A DNA stretch of 64,000 nt from Bacillota bacterium. Lineage in GTDB: Bacteria > Bacillota > Sulfobacillia > Sulfobacillales > Sulfobacillaceae. Every line of letters starts with the position of its first letter. Position 1 is the stretch's first letter. The DNA lies in contig JAJYHT010000055.1 of NCBI GenBank assembly GCA_021784595.1, forward strand, positions 1-64,000, read 5' to 3'. A program made the translations under genes and the position numbers. The notes beneath the pieces are model-generated. The model did no database searches. It worked only from the letters and a program-made list of their open reading frames with translations, and was not told the origin of the DNA. Shown in pieces: positions 45,741 through 54,933 of this stretch.

Positions 45741-46292
45741 ATGGACGTTGAAGAAGCCATTCGGACCCGCCACAGCGTGAAAGTCTTCGCCGCTGATCCC
45801 GTAGACTCCACGCTAATTGCCCATTGTCTAGATCTCGCAGTTTGGGCCCCTAATCATCACTTGACTGAACCATGGACATTTACGGTGATTCAAGGCACCT
45901 CGTTAGTACAGTTTTCTGATGTCGTGTATCACATTTTGTCGGTCAGCCGTTTAGGCTCGGACAAAGCACTGAAAGAAAAGAGAAAACTTTTATCTGCCCC
46001 CGTGTTGATCGCCGTATACGCCCACATCGATATCACTTCTCCTAAAACGACACAAGAAAACTACGCGAGCACCGCGGTTGCCATTCAAAACATATTGTTG
46101 GTCGCCCACAACCTGGGTTTGGGTGCTATTTGGCGGACTGCCGACACACTGGATACCTTGGCGGTGCGAAGCTTTCTGCACGTACCCGATCCATCTCAGC
46201 CGGTAGGACTGATCTATCTTGGGTATTCCGCCCAGCGAAATTTGCCTCGAAGACGGACCCCTGCAGAAGCAAAAACTGAATGGTTATCCTAA
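45741..46292 (+). CDS. Nitroreductase-family flavoprotein
   Basis: This 183-residue protein has EEAIRTRHSVKVFAADPVD at the start, LAVWAPNHHLTEPWTF and GLGAIWRTAD in the middle, which form the FMN site of the nitroreductase fold. The length fits small homodimeric NfsB-like or YdjA-like members. It would reduce quinones, nitro compounds or enones with NAD(P)H. The ATG at 45741 follows AAGGAG. It lies 84 bp after the importer and may be read from the same transcript. Confidence 0.85.
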   Translation: MDVEEAIRTRHSVKVFAADPVDSTLIAHCLDLAVWAPNHHLTEPWTFTVIQGTSLVQFSDVVYHILSVSRLGSDKALKEKRKLLSAPVLIAVYAHIDITSPKTTQENYASTAVAIQNILLVAHNLGLGAIWRTADTLDTLAVRSFLHVPDPSQPVGLIYLGYSAQRNLPRRRTPAEAKTEWLS

Positions 46293-46577
46293 TAAAAGAA
46301 GGGGGGTGTCGTGAGAGTCCATCCTTCTTGAGAACCTATAGTATCACCTATCGGGATACCGGCGTTTCCGGGAGACCAGAATTCACCCGCCTGTTTCAGG
46401 ACGATTCATCATACATACAGCATTTGGTGGCTGAGTGTTGACGCGAGTTGGAGAAATAATCGCAAAACCCATAGTTCACTTGCGCTAAACGCCGCGAAAG
46501 GGTTGTGCGCTATTTCTCCCCCATGCGTGGTCCTCCACCCCCTATCACCCACTATCTGGATCTGGATATCTTTGAAA

Positions 46578-47846
46578 TTACTCAGCAAATCCAAACTGAA
46601 CCGTGTGAAAATCCTGACGAAATTCCCGTACTTCCGCGCGAGTGGCTTCTGCCCGGTCTGGTTGCGTCAAAGCTCGTTTAACGAATGTAGCGACAACGGC
46701 CATGTCGCTTTCTCCCATTCCGAGCCGGGTCATTTCATGGACGCCTAAGCGTATCCCGTTATAATCCCCTGCAATGACGGCCATGGGCAGCGGAATGCCA
46801 CTAAACAGCACGTTGCTCGCTTCTGCAAGACGCGCAGCGTGGGTGCCGCCACCGAACCGTGCGGCGTCTATCGCCACTAAATGCGATCGGGTCGGGGGCC
46901 CTCCGTTGGGTGCCCACACCGGGACCCCGAGGCGTAATAATTCGTCGGCGAGCCGCTGGGCATTCTTGAGACATTGTTGCGCATAGGATTGACCAAATGT
47001 GGCCAGTTCCAATGCTGCGACCCCGAGTCCTGCCACGCGTGCCATATCAAAGTTTGCCGTCAGCCCGGGATACGCAATGCGGTCGAGGCGTTGCGCAAGC
47101 TCTTCATCACCTGTCGCGACCAACCCGCCGGCTGGTCCGCCAAACGTCTTATAGGTCGACATGGTCATCAGGTCGGCACCTTCGGCCAACGGTTGTTGGA
47201 AGAGGCCTGCTGCCACCAGCCCCGCGACATGCGCAGCATCATACATCACCCGTGCTCCTACCATGTCGGCTAGCGCCCGGGCGCGTCCAATGTCCACCGG
47301 AATTAGCGGTAAACTGGTCCCCAGTATAATGAGTGTGGGACGGATATGGCGGATTTCATCTTCCCACGTGGTCCATTCAATGCAATGCGTGCCCGGATGA
47401 TACGGTATGGGCTGAACTCTCAAGCCGTACAAACCGGCGGCTCCCTGCGTGTGGTGCGTGGCATGTCCGGCTAGTGCCTCCGGTAAGGCATAAATCGTAT
47501 CTCCCGGTTTAGTGGTCGCCATATAAGCGTAAAGATTTGCCAGGGAACCACTCAAGACGCGATATTCCACGCGGCGGGCCCCTAAGAGAGTACAGAGTTG
47601 GTGCTCCACCCACTCCTCAATAAGATCGCTAAACGCCAGTCCCGTTTCATATTTGTCGCCCGGAGGACCTAAACTGGGCCGCGCATTGAGTGTGGACGCC
47701 ATAGCCCGTTGCACCGCGGGACTTTGGCGATTCGTGCCGGCATAGAGATTAAGTGAGTCCTCGTCTACCCAGTGTTCGCTCTGGGCAATCCAATCAAATA
47801 GTGTCTGTAGCGCATTCCTCGAATCATCGGGGGTAGGCTGTATCAT
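46578..47846 (-). CDS. SHMT-fold PLP enzyme with altered active site
   Basis: This 422-residue enzyme clearly belongs to the glycine hydroxymethyltransferase family. DAAHVAGLVAAGLFQQP, the PLP-lysine segment STYKTFGGPAGG and GIRLGVHEMTRLGMGESDM are all present. In true SHMT the segment LIASENFTSPAV carries the catalytic glutamate; here the aligned bases read LYAGTNRQSPAV, with Thr in place of Glu, and the usual His before the PLP lysine is Tyr. It may be an aldolase or transferase for another hydroxy amino acid. It shares an operon with the XRE-cupin regulator. Confidence 0.8.
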   Translation of the reverse strand: MIQPTPDDSRNALQTLFDWIAQSEHWVDEDSLNLYAGTNRQSPAVQRAMASTLNARPSLGPPGDKYETGLAFSDLIEEWVEHQLCTLLGARRVEYRVLSGSLANLYAYMATTKPGDTIYALPEALAGHATHHTQGAAGLYGLRVQPIPYHPGTHCIEWTTWEDEIRHIRPTLIILGTSLPLIPVDIGRARALADMVGARVMYDAAHVAGLVAAGLFQQPLAEGADLMTMSTYKTFGGPAGGLVATGDEELAQRLDRIAYPGLTANFDMARVAGLGVAALELATFGQSYAQQCLKNAQRLADELLRLGVPVWAPNGGPPTRSHLVAIDAARFGGGTHAARLAEASNVLFSGIPLPMAVIAGDYNGIRLGVHEMTRLGMGESDMAVVATFVKRALTQPDRAEATRAEVREFRQDFHTVQFGFAE

Positions 47847-47870
47847 AATAATGGCAGGGCTCCCTTCGGC

Positions 47871-48440
47871 TTAATAGGATGGCGGGGTAGACACCGCTAA
47901 CAATACGGCGGGCCGGTTGGCGAGGTTCGCCCACTGATGAGGGATGGTGCACGGGTAGTAAATGGTGTCCCCGTAATCCAAGTCCTCCATTCGGGTCCCT
48001 ACCCAAAAGCGCACACTTCCGTCCAGCACGGTAATAAACTCTTCGCCCGAATGGACTAGGGGCTCGCCGCTATCCGCGAGCGGCGGAATCAACAGCAAAG
48101 ATGGTTCCATCGCCACCGTGCCGACGTGGGTCAGCAATTCCTGGATCACGGGGCCGTGTGGAGAGACGTTACGTACTACGCGCGGGCGATCATGGCGCCG
48201 AGTTACCACCACCTCATCGTCCTCCGCTTCGAGAAAGAACTCGACTACATTCATGTCATACAGATGGGCAAATCGCATCATTTCTACGACGGACACATCC
48301 TGATTGCCATTTTCTATCCGGCTGAGTTGGCTGGGGGAAATGCCCAGTTGGGACCCGACATCGGCTAGCGTGTAGCCTTTTTTTTTGCGTTGCTCCTGCA
48401 GTTTAGCGGCCACACGCAATCGAATCGTACTGTCGTCCAT
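47871..48440 (-). CDS. XRE-family regulator with cupin sensor domain
   Basis: This 189-residue protein has an N-terminal helix-turn-helix (KKKGYTLADVGSQLGISPSQLSRIENG) and a C-terminal cupin domain (about 110-185) with HSGEEFITVLDGSVRFWVG and IPHQWAN. This two-part layout is typical of regulators for amino-acid or polyamine use (PuuR, SutR types). The ATG at 48440 follows GAGGAG. It precedes the SHMT-like gene by 24 bp and lies opposite the APC permease, so it probably controls both. Confidence 0.85.
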   Translation of the reverse strand: MDDSTIRLRVAAKLQEQRKKKGYTLADVGSQLGISPSQLSRIENGNQDVSVVEMMRFAHLYDMNVVEFFLEAEDDEVVVTRRHDRPRVVRNVSPHGPVIQELLTHVGTVAMEPSLLLIPPLADSGEPLVHSGEEFITVLDGSVRFWVGTRMEDLDYGDTIYYPCTIPHQWANLANRPAVLLAVSTPPSY

Positions 48441-48482
48441 GCACCGGCTCCTCTCGTTTCCTCTTATCGTATCTATCCAAAG

Positions 48483-48501
48483 GTGTGGTGTGCAACCACA
48501 C
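48483..48501. promoter_or_regulatory. Likely autoregulatory operator
   Basis: GTGTGGT and ACCACAC flank a 5-base spacer, a perfect dyad centred about 50 bp upstream of the XRE-cupin ATG. Such regulators usually bind short dyads in their own promoter region. Confidence 0.45.
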
Positions 48502-48597
48502 ATGGTTCCCCAGGGCGTATTCCGTTCTGAAAATGTTGGTCCACATTGCTTAATATACAACTATTATATTAGAAATTGCAAAAACTGCAAATATTGG

Positions 48598-48627
48598 TTG
48601 ACAACTTGCGTCTCTGTTTATTACATT
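48598..48627 (+). promoter_or_regulatory. Candidate promoter for the APC permease
   Basis: TTGACA is a perfect -35 hexamer, and TACATT 18 bases further on matches four of six -10 positions. A small dyad just upstream could hold an activator. The leader would be about 300 bases, which is long. Confidence 0.35.
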
Positions 48628-48929
48628 AATAATCGGGAGAACGCATCAATTGCGAAATCTTGTATTAAAGGCCTGTGGTTAGACGGTTTAAATTGGACTC
48701 TTAACAGACCGAGGAATAGCGCTTTCTCAAAACACTGATCACACCGAGATCGACTGTTTCGACGACAATGTTTTTCATGATCCCCCTATGCCACCACCCT
48801 GGGTCTAATGATTCCTGTGCGCGCACAACTACACACAATATCGGCTTCTTGAATTGCAAAGATGCCCTTGCTGTAGTGGACGATGAATTCATAAACAGAG
48901 AATTGAGATAAACAGAAAGGAGTCACAAG

Positions 48930-50525
48930 ATGAATCAGAACCCCGCGGAGAATCCTCTTCAGTTGGTCCGAGCAATGGAGCCGTGGCAACTCTATTTAGT
49001 CGGTATTGGCGGCATTATCGGATCGGGATGGCTTTTCGGTTCCATGTATGCGGCTCAGATGGCGGGTCCCTCGTCCATATTGGCCTGGGTGATGGGAGCG
49101 ATTGCGATATTTCTTATTGGCATGGTGTATGCAGAACTCTCGGCGTCTATGCCGGAAGCGGGCGGGGTTGTGCGGTTTCCACACTACAGCCATGGCAGCT
49201 TAGCGAGTTTCGTAGTCGCTTGGGCCAACTATCTAACGTACGCGGCCACGGCGGCTATAGAGGCTAGCGCAGCCACCAACTATGCCAGTTACTACATCCA
49301 CTCCCTCGCGGGGCCGTCCGGTCTCACGCCCTTGGGAACCATAGTAGGCATAGTTCTGTTAGCGCTATTCTACATCATTAACGGATTCGGCATAAGCTTT
49401 TACGGGTGGGTCAACTCCGTGCTCACCATAGCGAAACTCGTGACCCCAATGCTAGCTATCGCTGTGTTTTTATTGGTGGATTTTCACAGCGGGAACTTTT
49501 CATCTTCACAGGCAGGTGGATGGTTTCCGTCGGGCGTTAAAGGACCCTTTACCGCTCTTGCGTCCGCCGGCGTCATTTTTGCCTTTCTTGGTTTTCGCCA
49601 AGTCGTAGACCTTGCCGGGGAAGTAAAGAACCCAGGTCGGTCATTACCCCGCGTGCTATTTGCAGTGTTGGCCACCGTCAGTGTTCTTTATATTCTCTTG
49701 CAAGTTGCTTTTCTCGGCGCGGTCCCACCGAGGTTACTCTCGCACGGGTGGGCAGGCCTATTGCTTAAGTCCCCCCTGGCAACCTTGGCGCACATCGGCG
49801 GATTGCAGTGGCTTGCAATCATTATTCTAATTGATGCGGTCATTTCACCATCAGGAGCTGGTTTAGCGTTTGCCGCCTCCGGACCGCGGGTTGCGTATGC
49901 GATGCAGAAAAACGGTTATTTTCCTGAATGGATGGGTCGGATTAGTGTGCGGTTCCATGTTCCCTCACTGGCTTTAGTTGCCAGTTTCATCATAGGCGTA
50001 TTCTTTCTATTGCCGATTCATAGTTGGCAGACGTTGGCTGATATCATTGCTTCCTTGACGTTGTTTACGTATACCATTGCCCCCGTGTCTGCGGTGGTGT
50101 TGCGCGCAGAGTTCCCTAATATGCGTCGACCCTACCAAGTGGGAGCTCTCCAGGTGGTCGCGCCGATAGCCTTTGTCGTGGGTTCGCTCATCATGTATTT
50201 CAATGGCTGGCCGCTTACTGGACAAGTGATGATTCCGGTAGGGGTCGGACTTCTTCTTTATGTCTATTATGCAAGCCAAGGAGCGTTTTCGGTGAAGCGT
50301 GACATAGGTTCTGCCCTCTGGCTCGTCTCTTGGGTGGTGTTCGAATTGGTCATCTCGTTCATGGGATCTTTCGGTGGCAAACACTGGATTCACGCCCCTT
50401 GGGATGTCTTACTGATTGTTGTTGGGAGCCTTATCGCATATTTTTGGGGTATAGCCAGCCGAAATTCCGTTACAAAGCCCTTGGATTTGGAGACACCAGA
50501 ACCTATCTTATCTCAGGTCACCTAA
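48930..50525 (+). CDS. APC-family amino-acid permease
   Basis: This 531-residue transporter has about 13 hydrophobic helices and the APC substrate-binding start YLVGIGGIIGSGWLFGSMYA with unwound GIIGSG. Helix 6 reads FAFLGFRQVVDLAGEVKNPGR, where FAFxGF and the E-x-KNP pattern are typical. The start follows AAAGGAG. Placed opposite the SHMT-like operon, it could import the amino acid that enzyme acts on. The specific substrate is unknown. Confidence 0.87.
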   Translation: MNQNPAENPLQLVRAMEPWQLYLVGIGGIIGSGWLFGSMYAAQMAGPSSILAWVMGAIAIFLIGMVYAELSASMPEAGGVVRFPHYSHGSLASFVVAWANYLTYAATAAIEASAATNYASYYIHSLAGPSGLTPLGTIVGIVLLALFYIINGFGISFYGWVNSVLTIAKLVTPMLAIAVFLLVDFHSGNFSSSQAGGWFPSGVKGPFTALASAGVIFAFLGFRQVVDLAGEVKNPGRSLPRVLFAVLATVSVLYILLQVAFLGAVPPRLLSHGWAGLLLKSPLATLAHIGGLQWLAIIILIDAVISPSGAGLAFAASGPRVAYAMQKNGYFPEWMGRISVRFHVPSLALVASFIIGVFFLLPIHSWQTLADIIASLTLFTYTIAPVSAVVLRAEFPNMRRPYQVGALQVVAPIAFVVGSLIMYFNGWPLTGQVMIPVGVGLLLYVYYASQGAFSVKRDIGSALWLVSWVVFELVISFMGSFGGKHWIHAPWDVLLIVVGSLIAYFWGIASRNSVTKPLDLETPEPILSQVT

Positions 50526-50687
50526 GTGGCATGGACTACTTTCGGCTCTTTAGGGAACTACAGGCGGTCCTGTTAGTAAGAGTGGTGACAAAGCGTATAG
50601 TTCCCACAAAAGGCGACATTGGTGGTAATGCAGATTGTTTTGTTTTAGGATTGGAAGTAATCAAAATCTTGGTGGGAGGCGAACATC

Positions 50688-51617
50688 GTGCCCGTACATG
50701 CTGACGCTCGGAGATATTTAACGGGTGTAGCACTGGAACCTCCTTGGTCTGAGTTAGGAATTGAAAACGCAAGAAACCGGCGTGCGGCACGAACCGCCGC
50801 ATGGGCCGAGACGCCTGAGCCGGTATCTCAAACGAGGGACTTATCGATTACAGGCCCTGTTGGGCGCATTGCTCTCCGCATGTATATCCCAGAAGGTGCG
50901 TCGCCATTTCCTGTAATCGTCTATCTTCATGGTGGCGGATGGGTATTGGGTGATCTGGACCAGGTCGACTCAGTGTGTCGTATGCTGTGCAACGCAACGA
51001 AATCGATTGTAATTTCGGTGGACTACCATTTGTCTCCGGAGTATCGATTTCCTATTGCCGTAAACGAAGCCTATCGTGTCTTAGAGTGGGCAACACAGCA
51101 TGTCCACGCTTTTGGTGGTGACGGTACCCGTCTGGTAGTGGCTGGAGACAGTTCGGGTGCGAACCTGGCAATCGGTACGGGCCTTATGGCCACCGATCGG
51201 CAAGGGCCTCGATTAAAGGCCATGATTCTCGCGTATCCGGTTTGTCGACCGACTTTTGATACGGCATCATACCAAGCATACGGAGCGGGGTATGGCTTGA
51301 CGCGAAAAGACATGCAATGGTTCTGGTCGCAGTATTTAGCACACCCTGGTGATGCGGGCAATCCTTATGCAGTGCCGTTGATACGAAGTCAGTTTACGGG
51401 GCTCCCCCCTAGCCTAATAATTACGGCAGAGTACGACCCTCTTCGCGACGAGGGGCAACAATTGATCGACTGCCTGCGCCGCGATGGAATTGTGGTGCAG
51501 ACTCTATGCGTCAACGGGATGATCCATGGATTTTTCGTTTCCGCATGGGCTCCGACGCACCGCCGAATGGCCGTGGACTGGGTGTCATCAAACATTCAAC
51601 CGATTGTATCAATGTAA
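50688..51617 (+). CDS. HSL-family alpha/beta hydrolase (esterase)
   Basis: This 309-residue hydrolase has the oxyanion motif HGGGWVLGD, the nucleophile in AGDSSGANLA (GDSxG type), the acid in YDPLRDEG and the histidine in MIHGFFV. Such enzymes cleave short-chain esters, often of acyl or lactone type. The GTG start follows GGGAGGCG. It is 162 bp after the permease and may be in the same unit; the next gene lies 373 bp away. Confidence 0.88.
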   Translation: MPVHADARRYLTGVALEPPWSELGIENARNRRAARTAAWAETPEPVSQTRDLSITGPVGRIALRMYIPEGASPFPVIVYLHGGGWVLGDLDQVDSVCRMLCNATKSIVISVDYHLSPEYRFPIAVNEAYRVLEWATQHVHAFGGDGTRLVVAGDSSGANLAIGTGLMATDRQGPRLKAMILAYPVCRPTFDTASYQAYGAGYGLTRKDMQWFWSQYLAHPGDAGNPYAVPLIRSQFTGLPPSLIITAEYDPLRDEGQQLIDCLRRDGIVVQTLCVNGMIHGFFVSAWAPTHRRMAVDWVSSNIQPIVSM

Positions 51618-51990
51618 GCGGGGAGATCTGCCGACTCGGAAGGGGGTCTTGTGTCGAATGGTATCCAGACTTCTGAGCCATTCGACGCAGTTTTTGCTAG
51701 GATGTCCTCGACCGGCCCTATACCGGATCCCAGTTGTTTTGGGTGTACGGGCTTTTTATTACGAAGAAGTTTTGCTATTATTTGGATTCAAGGACTCCGA
51801 TCACCGGAACTGGAGAAAACCATGGCCACGCCAGGAGAAATGCAGGGCGATGTTCTATCGTGTTTGCCTCCATGTAGAGACCGTGGGCTGTTTGGGGCGT
51901 GCGAGCTGGTGATGGCCTTACGACGGTCAAGTCTTGTCGTATTGGGTCTCATTATGCAGCGCGAGACGTGATTATAAGGAGGACTTCGCC
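51618..51990. other. Spacer between esterase and small gene
   Basis: A plus-strand frame at 51651-51971 begins with GTG behind GGAAGGGGG and ends just before the next ribosome site, but its composition is not protein-like to me. No other structure is evident. Confidence 0.3.
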
Positions 51991-52365
51991 TTGGCTTCTC
52001 AGCACGACCACATCGCTCGGCTCTTGTCCACGATATTGCCTGACGAAACCGTTATAGGAGATCCCTATTGGGCAATTATGGCGTGGGCTGACGATCACTT
52101 AACAGGGGAATTGTGGACGATCCCGCGGGGTTCGCAGATTATCGTGCCGTTGTTTTCGTCACATAACGATGCGACAAATGTTCACCACAACATTCCTGAA
52201 GGCCACCGGTATGTTGTTCGGGGACTTAGCCGAAACCACTTGCAATTTAGCGTGCAACGTCTTAAAGAAGGAAGCCAATTTGCCGTTGTCGAAGAACTTT
52301 ATCCTAACGGCCAATTTTCATTGAGGCTGTTAACTAAAGAAGAACTAGTGTCGAAGCGGTCTTGA
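51991..52365 (+). CDS. Small hypothetical protein
   Basis: This 124-residue protein starts with a TTG fixed by AAGGAGG eight bases upstream. It is soluble, moderately acidic and contains DETVIGDPYWAIMAWADDHL and RGSQIIVPLFSSHNDATNVHH; no domain is recognised. It stands alone between an esterase and the mini-FliY gene. The strong ribosome site and balanced composition support it as real. Confidence 0.5.
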   Translation: MASQHDHIARLLSTILPDETVIGDPYWAIMAWADDHLTGELWTIPRGSQIIVPLFSSHNDATNVHHNIPEGHRYVVRGLSRNHLQFSVQRLKEGSQFAVVEELYPNGQFSLRLLTKEELVSKRS

Positions 52366-52448
52366 TGATTGATTTTGGTGGAAAGCGCAGGGGGGACCGA
52401 ACTCTACTTGCAGCCGGCATGAGTGACACGCTTTTAAGGGCGCTGAAC

Positions 52449-52922
52449 TCATGATCGTGTTTCAGATCCGGGCGCTGGGTCAGATTGTTGAGGTCCCCAT
52501 CGTACAACTTCCACCCCAAATCGGTTTCCCACCAACACAACGCGTCCACTGCCTACCGCCAACCCATTAAGGGTGAGCGCAATCGAATCGAGCCATTGCC
52601 CATCTAATGTGATGCGGGTGCCAATGCCGATGTTCAACACTTGTTGCACACTAAGCACCCCCTTGCCCAAATTCGCGGCCAAGCGGAGCGGTAGATCGCC
52701 CAAGCGCGCCAAGCGGGGATCCTGAGGCGGCGATGCGGGCGCTTCTATCTTTTGCGGCGAGACCAGGAGGGGTGTTTCGGTTGGTGAAACCGTTGACTCG
52801 GTAACGGGTGGGGGATCGAGTGGGGAGACTTCCACACTGGGTTGTACCGTCTCCGTCACAGCCGCTATCAACGCGTCGATGTCCTCTTGAGAGAGCGGGC
52901 CGTGATTATCGTTTATTGCCAT
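52449..52922 (-). CDS. Mini-FliY/FliN-like SpoA-domain protein
   Basis: This 157-residue protein begins with LSQEDIDALIAAV, the FliM/FliY-type CheY-binding motif. A proline-rich linker (about 30-75) follows, then a C-terminal SpoA (FliN C-terminal) domain with LPLRLAANLGKGVLSVQQVL and VGNRFGVEVV. Full FliY also has CheC domains, which are absent here. The ATG at 52922 follows AGGAGG. Normal FliN works in the flagellar switch; with FapA and EAL genes instead of flagellar genes beside it, a non-flagellar switch-like role is possible. No phosphatase activity is expected. Confidence 0.8.
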   Translation of the reverse strand: MAINDNHGPLSQEDIDALIAAVTETVQPSVEVSPLDPPPVTESTVSPTETPLLVSPQKIEAPASPPQDPRLARLGDLPLRLAANLGKGVLSVQQVLNIGIGTRITLDGQWLDSIALTLNGLAVGSGRVVLVGNRFGVEVVRWGPQQSDPAPGSETRS

Positions 52923-53060
52923 ATGAGTGCCTCCTTGCCACAACCGTGTTTATCTGGGCACTACCACCCCGCAAAAACATCAGTTAAATCTTAGATATGC
53001 CTTACCCCATAGTTGGTGATTTTCAAGGGCGTCTGGTTTTTGTTCAGGCGGTGCCTGTCA

Positions 53061-54890
53061 TTACGCACTATCAATAATCATATCGGTCATTTCAGTTGTG
53101 ATTTGTTGAGTCAAGTGGCCTACACGCACCACCGCATTCGGATAAATCACCTTACTTTGAATCCAACCATCATCATTGATGACATCTATTCGGGTGTCGG
53201 TGCCTTCTTCAGATCCGATCACTTTTGCCCACACATGTTGTTGGGCTCGTACATGTCCCCCAACCACGCGGTCTCTAATTTCTACCCATTCCTCCGACGT
53301 AATGTCACAGGATTGCGCCTCCTGCAATATCACAGGTCCACGACCAACGACTCGGCTACGGATGAGGCGCCGTAGATGAACTCCTTGGGGTTCATGGGCC
53401 TCTGCGGATTCTCCAGTGTGCGTAGATTCGGTGTAGTGCTGTATCCGTTCACGGATCACTTCCAACGCCTCGATATGTGTTGTCTGAGCGAACTGATTGC
53501 CATCCAGTATCGGCACCGCTTCTTCCACCAATGCGCGCAGGTCGGGATTGTAGCAATAAGGGGGCCGTGTTCGTGCCCTTTGCATCCACTGCACGAGAGA
53601 ATCAAACTCCGGGAATTTTGTACGCACCAACCATTGTAACACAGGGCCTGCGGGAAGGACTTGATCTGGCGCACGCGTACGGACTTGGTGGTAAGCTTGT
53701 TCTAGGCTGAATAGTATATCGTGCAAATGCTGTAAATGTCGGCTTACTTCACCTCCTAGCGGGGAAGTGCCGCCTGCGAAGATTTTAGTATGATGGACGT
53801 CCCCTAAAATCCAGACATCAGCTCCGGCCACTAATTCCGCATCAAACACGTCTCCGGAAACAATGATGCTCCCGGAGACGACGATGGTCACATTTCCTCG
53901 CACATGGCCGTCAATTAAGAGATCTCCGGTGTAGGAGAAGGGGCTGTGGTGCACGGTGAGAACTCCCGAATGAATGTACTCAGGAATTAAGGAAACCGAC
54001 TGGGCCATCCAACGAATACGCCCGGGCCGCGCAGCCACGAGATGCAGACCGTGATCCATCACTTGTATACCTTCCCCTATGCGCAGATCTGCGGGTGCCG
54101 GGGGAGAAGGTGGGACCACCGTGTTCCAGACCGTAGTACCGGGGCGCGATGGCTCCCCGGATAGTAAAACGCCGATAATTTCCCCCATCGCAACATAGCC
54201 GGGCTGATCCACCGTTCCTCCAGGGTAAGACCGTGTGCGAATCTCCATCGGTAACGGGAGGTAGGTGTCCACCGAACCTGTTACGGGCATGACCCCTTCG
54301 GCGACTACTATTGACCCATTTTCGTGACGGGCTAAAAAAGCTTCCAGAGTGCTCTTTGGAGTACGCCCAAACTGGATACGTAACGCATCTAACTGTTGAT
54401 CGACATCGTTAGGAGCCACCTGTACGGTCGGTATGATGGTGGCGTCTGCTTGCACCACCAACCGCGATTGCGGCTCGGTTGCCAACAAGGTCCGTTTAAC
54501 ACCGGGCTGGTATGTCACAGTTAATACGGCTCGCATCCCAAACTCGTCGACATCAATGGTAAATTGTGAACGAGGGTCTTGAAGAGGGGCCTGGATGACA
54601 ATTTGGTCTGACTGTTGGACGACGACGTCTCCAGTGGAGGCGACGATGCCGTTTACTTCTACTGTAATACCGCTGTCCGGGGGAGGGACCACAATGACCG
54701 GATACAGGCCATGCAGGTTTAGCGGATTTTGCACATGCACAACACCCTCTGCGTCCATCCAAACTCGGCCCGATGCTTCCGTCCGCTTCTGGAAAGACGT
54801 CGTGAGATGACCCATATGGTGGAGGGAGGCCTGAACTGGGCGAGTGATTGCGGTGACGGCATTCTTTATCCAATTGGCCCAGGCATGCAT
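53061..54890 (-). CDS. FapA/DUF342 beta-helix protein
   Basis: This 609-residue protein contains the DUF342 core, with the beta-helix region GDLLIDGHVRGNVTIVVSGS and the pair DAELVAGADVWILGDV (about 335-380). A leader of about 35 residues with aromatic and basic groups could touch the membrane. FapA-type proteins are linked to motility and polar organisation, but their biochemistry is unclear. The ATG at 54890 follows AGGAGG at a spacing of eight. It is read 43 bp after the EAL gene, and the FliN-like gene follows after 138 bp. Confidence 0.8.
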   Translation of the reverse strand: MHAWANWIKNAVTAITRPVQASLHHMGHLTTSFQKRTEASGRVWMDAEGVVHVQNPLNLHGLYPVIVVPPPDSGITVEVNGIVASTGDVVVQQSDQIVIQAPLQDPRSQFTIDVDEFGMRAVLTVTYQPGVKRTLLATEPQSRLVVQADATIIPTVQVAPNDVDQQLDALRIQFGRTPKSTLEAFLARHENGSIVVAEGVMPVTGSVDTYLPLPMEIRTRSYPGGTVDQPGYVAMGEIIGVLLSGEPSRPGTTVWNTVVPPSPPAPADLRIGEGIQVMDHGLHLVAARPGRIRWMAQSVSLIPEYIHSGVLTVHHSPFSYTGDLLIDGHVRGNVTIVVSGSIIVSGDVFDAELVAGADVWILGDVHHTKIFAGGTSPLGGEVSRHLQHLHDILFSLEQAYHQVRTRAPDQVLPAGPVLQWLVRTKFPEFDSLVQWMQRARTRPPYCYNPDLRALVEEAVPILDGNQFAQTTHIEALEVIRERIQHYTESTHTGESAEAHEPQGVHLRRLIRSRVVGRGPVILQEAQSCDITSEEWVEIRDRVVGGHVRAQQHVWAKVIGSEEGTDTRIDVINDDGWIQSKVIYPNAVVRVGHLTQQITTEMTDMIIDSA

Positions 54891-54933
54891 GGCATCAACC
54901 TCCTGTTCGGACGACCGCATCGATAATCCGTAA

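Larger units (their letters stand above)
48441..48929. other. Divergent control region between XRE-cupin and permease genes
   Basis: No gene is seen in these 489 bases. The region holds a 7-bp inverted repeat at 48483-48501 near the regulator start, a short dyad TTGCA-N5-TGCAA at 48576-48590 and a -35-like TTGACA at 48598-48603 with a weak TACATT 18 bases downstream for the permease. Confidence 0.5.

Noticed and set aside
51651-51971. 106-codon plus-strand frame with a GTG behind GGAAGGGGG
   Set aside because: The ribosome site is fair, but the composition (clusters of Cys, Pro and Arg with no hydrophobic core pattern) does not look like a folded protein.
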